Below are positions 5,442 through 5,867 of a stretch of DNA of 5,867 bases, one piece after another. Source of the DNA: Halobacteriales archaeon QH_10_65_19 (GTDB lineage Archaea; Halobacteriota; Halobacteria; Halobacteriales; Haloarculaceae). A program made the translations under genes and the position numbers. How positions within the stretch are numbered: position 1 is the first letter of the stretch; each line of letters starts with the position of its first letter. The stretch spans positions 1 to 5,867 of the forward strand of contig PXQK01000102.1 in assembly GCA_003022085.1 (NCBI GenBank), in the 5' to 3' direction. The notes under the pieces are model-generated. The model did no database searches, was not told the DNA's origin, and worked only from the letters and a program-made list of their open reading frames with translations.

Positions 5442-5442
5442 T

Positions 5443-5507
5443 TGTTGTGGCTGCGTACCGAGTCGACCGCATGACTCGTACGGTTGATCCCGTACCGACT
5501 CACAACA
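5443..5507. repeat. Nested inverted and direct repeats between regulator and CobW-type gene
   Basis: TGTTGTG (5443-5449) pairs perfectly with CACAACA (5501-5507). Inside it, CGAGTC/GACTCG (5459-5464, 5473-5478) forms a hairpin extended by GTA/TAC with a one-base bulge. CGTACCGAGTC (5454-5464) recurs as CGTACCGACTC (5491-5501), 10 of 11 identical, and a third related copy lies inverted at 5473-5483. The cluster begins 2 bp after the regulator stop and ends about 38 bp before the TATA-like box of the next gene. It may be a terminator structure for the regulator, a multi-site operator for the GTPase gene, or both. Confidence 0.45.
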
Positions 5508-5544
5508 GTCAGTATCAGAACAGCACACAGTTCCAAGAGAGAAG

Positions 5545-5550
5545 TTCTTA
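5545..5550 (+). promoter_or_regulatory. TATA-like box for the CobW-type GTPase gene
   Basis: TTCTTA lies 25-30 nt upstream of the ATG at 5575, fitting a leaderless start. Together with the 133-bp gap, it argues that the GTPase gene has its own promoter rather than depending on read-through from the regulator. Confidence 0.45.
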
Positions 5551-5574
5551 CCTGTGGGGCGTTGAGTAGGTGGC

Positions 5575-5867
5575 ATGACAGACCGCATTCCGGTGACAGT
5601 CGTCAGCGGCTACCTCGGGGCGGGAAAGACGACGCTGATCAATCACGTACTGGGGAACCAGCAGGGCTACCAGGTAGCGGTGATCGTCAACGACATGGGC
5701 GAGGTGAACATCGACGCGGACCGGATCGCTCGCAAGAACGAGGAGGAGGGGATCGTCGACCTCTCGAACGGCTGTATCTGCTGCCGGCTGCAGGGTGACC
5801 TCCTCGCGGAAGCCAACCGGCTCGCGGACCTCCGGGAGTTCGACTACCTGCTCGTCGAGGCCTCGGG
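5575..5867 (+). CDS. CobW/G3E-family GTP-binding metallochaperone (3' partial)
   Basis: N-terminal 97 residues of a G3E-class P-loop GTPase, cut by the window end. Family members (CobW, YciC/ZigA, ZNG1 and others) use GTP to load metal, often zinc or cobalt, onto client proteins. The frame starts at the ATG at 5575 with IPVTVVSGYLGAGKTTLIN, carrying Walker A (G12-x4-G17-K18-T19). NDMGEVNID (39-47) is the switch region, and SNGCICCRL (64-72) contains the invariant metal-binding CxCC at 67-70. LLVEASG (92-98) is the Walker B-like E-x-x-G region. These motifs are all intact. The C-terminal CobW_C domain would lie outside the window, so the subfamily and metal cannot be settled. Its neighbour is a cysteine-rich regulator, with a repeat cluster in the gap. 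Confidence 0.92.
   Translation, partial: MTDRIPVTVVSGYLGAGKTTLINHVLGNQQGYQVAVIVNDMGEVNIDADRIARKNEEEGIVDLSNGCICCRLQGDLLAEANRLADLREFDYLLVEAS

Noticed and set aside
1..5867. CRISPR array, tRNA or rRNA genes
   Set aside because: No regularly spaced repeats and no tRNA-like T-loop (GGTTCRAATCC) or rRNA core sequence seen on either strand.

Overview
The window looks like haloarchaeal chromosome (class Halobacteria; I cannot fix the genus). The grounds are high GC with G/C-rich third codon positions, strongly acidic proteins (abundant D/E, few K), ATG starts with little or no leader and AT-rich TATA-like boxes about 25-30 nt upstream, and gene types typical of the group (archaeal diadenylate cyclase, PurS/PurQ, a cysteine-rich ArsR-type regulator). 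All genes read cleanly in one frame each, except for the uncertain 3' end of the first gene.

Left half, minus strand, in transcription order: purS (2840-2589) and purQ (2592-1912) overlap by 4 bp and encode two subunits of phosphoribosylformylglycinamidine synthase for purine synthesis. After a 96-bp gap holding an inverted repeat and a T6 tract come dacZ (1815-1003), a c-di-AMP synthase, and directly abutting it an MscS-type mechanosensitive channel (from 1002). The last pair suggests a c-di-AMP and osmotic-stress unit. The channel frame stays open to the window edge, but codon use changes near position 195 and a tandem TGA-TAG stop lies in a neighbouring frame. The last ~110 bases hold several small hairpins and look non-coding.

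Centre (2841-3277) holds no convincing gene. It has two similar hairpins with TTTA loops, 254 bp apart, resembling IS200/IS605 (TnpB-type) element ends, and between them many complementary arms able to fold into a compact RNA. My best reading is a TnpB-less relic or non-autonomous derivative of such an element, possibly retaining an omega-RNA-like segment. This is the most unusual part of the window.

Right half, plus strand: an AI-2E-family membrane transporter (3278-4417); an ArsR-like winged-helix regulator with two zinc-ribbon-like cysteine clusters (4548-5441); and the first 97 codons of a CobW/G3E metallochaperone GTPase with GxxGxGKT and CxCC motifs (from 5575). Each has its own leaderless-type promoter, so these are probably separate transcription units. 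A perfect dyad precedes the regulator promoter, and a cluster of related inverted and direct repeats lies between the regulator and the GTPase. Together they raise, but do not prove, the idea of a metal-responsive regulator acting on a zinc-handling GTPase.
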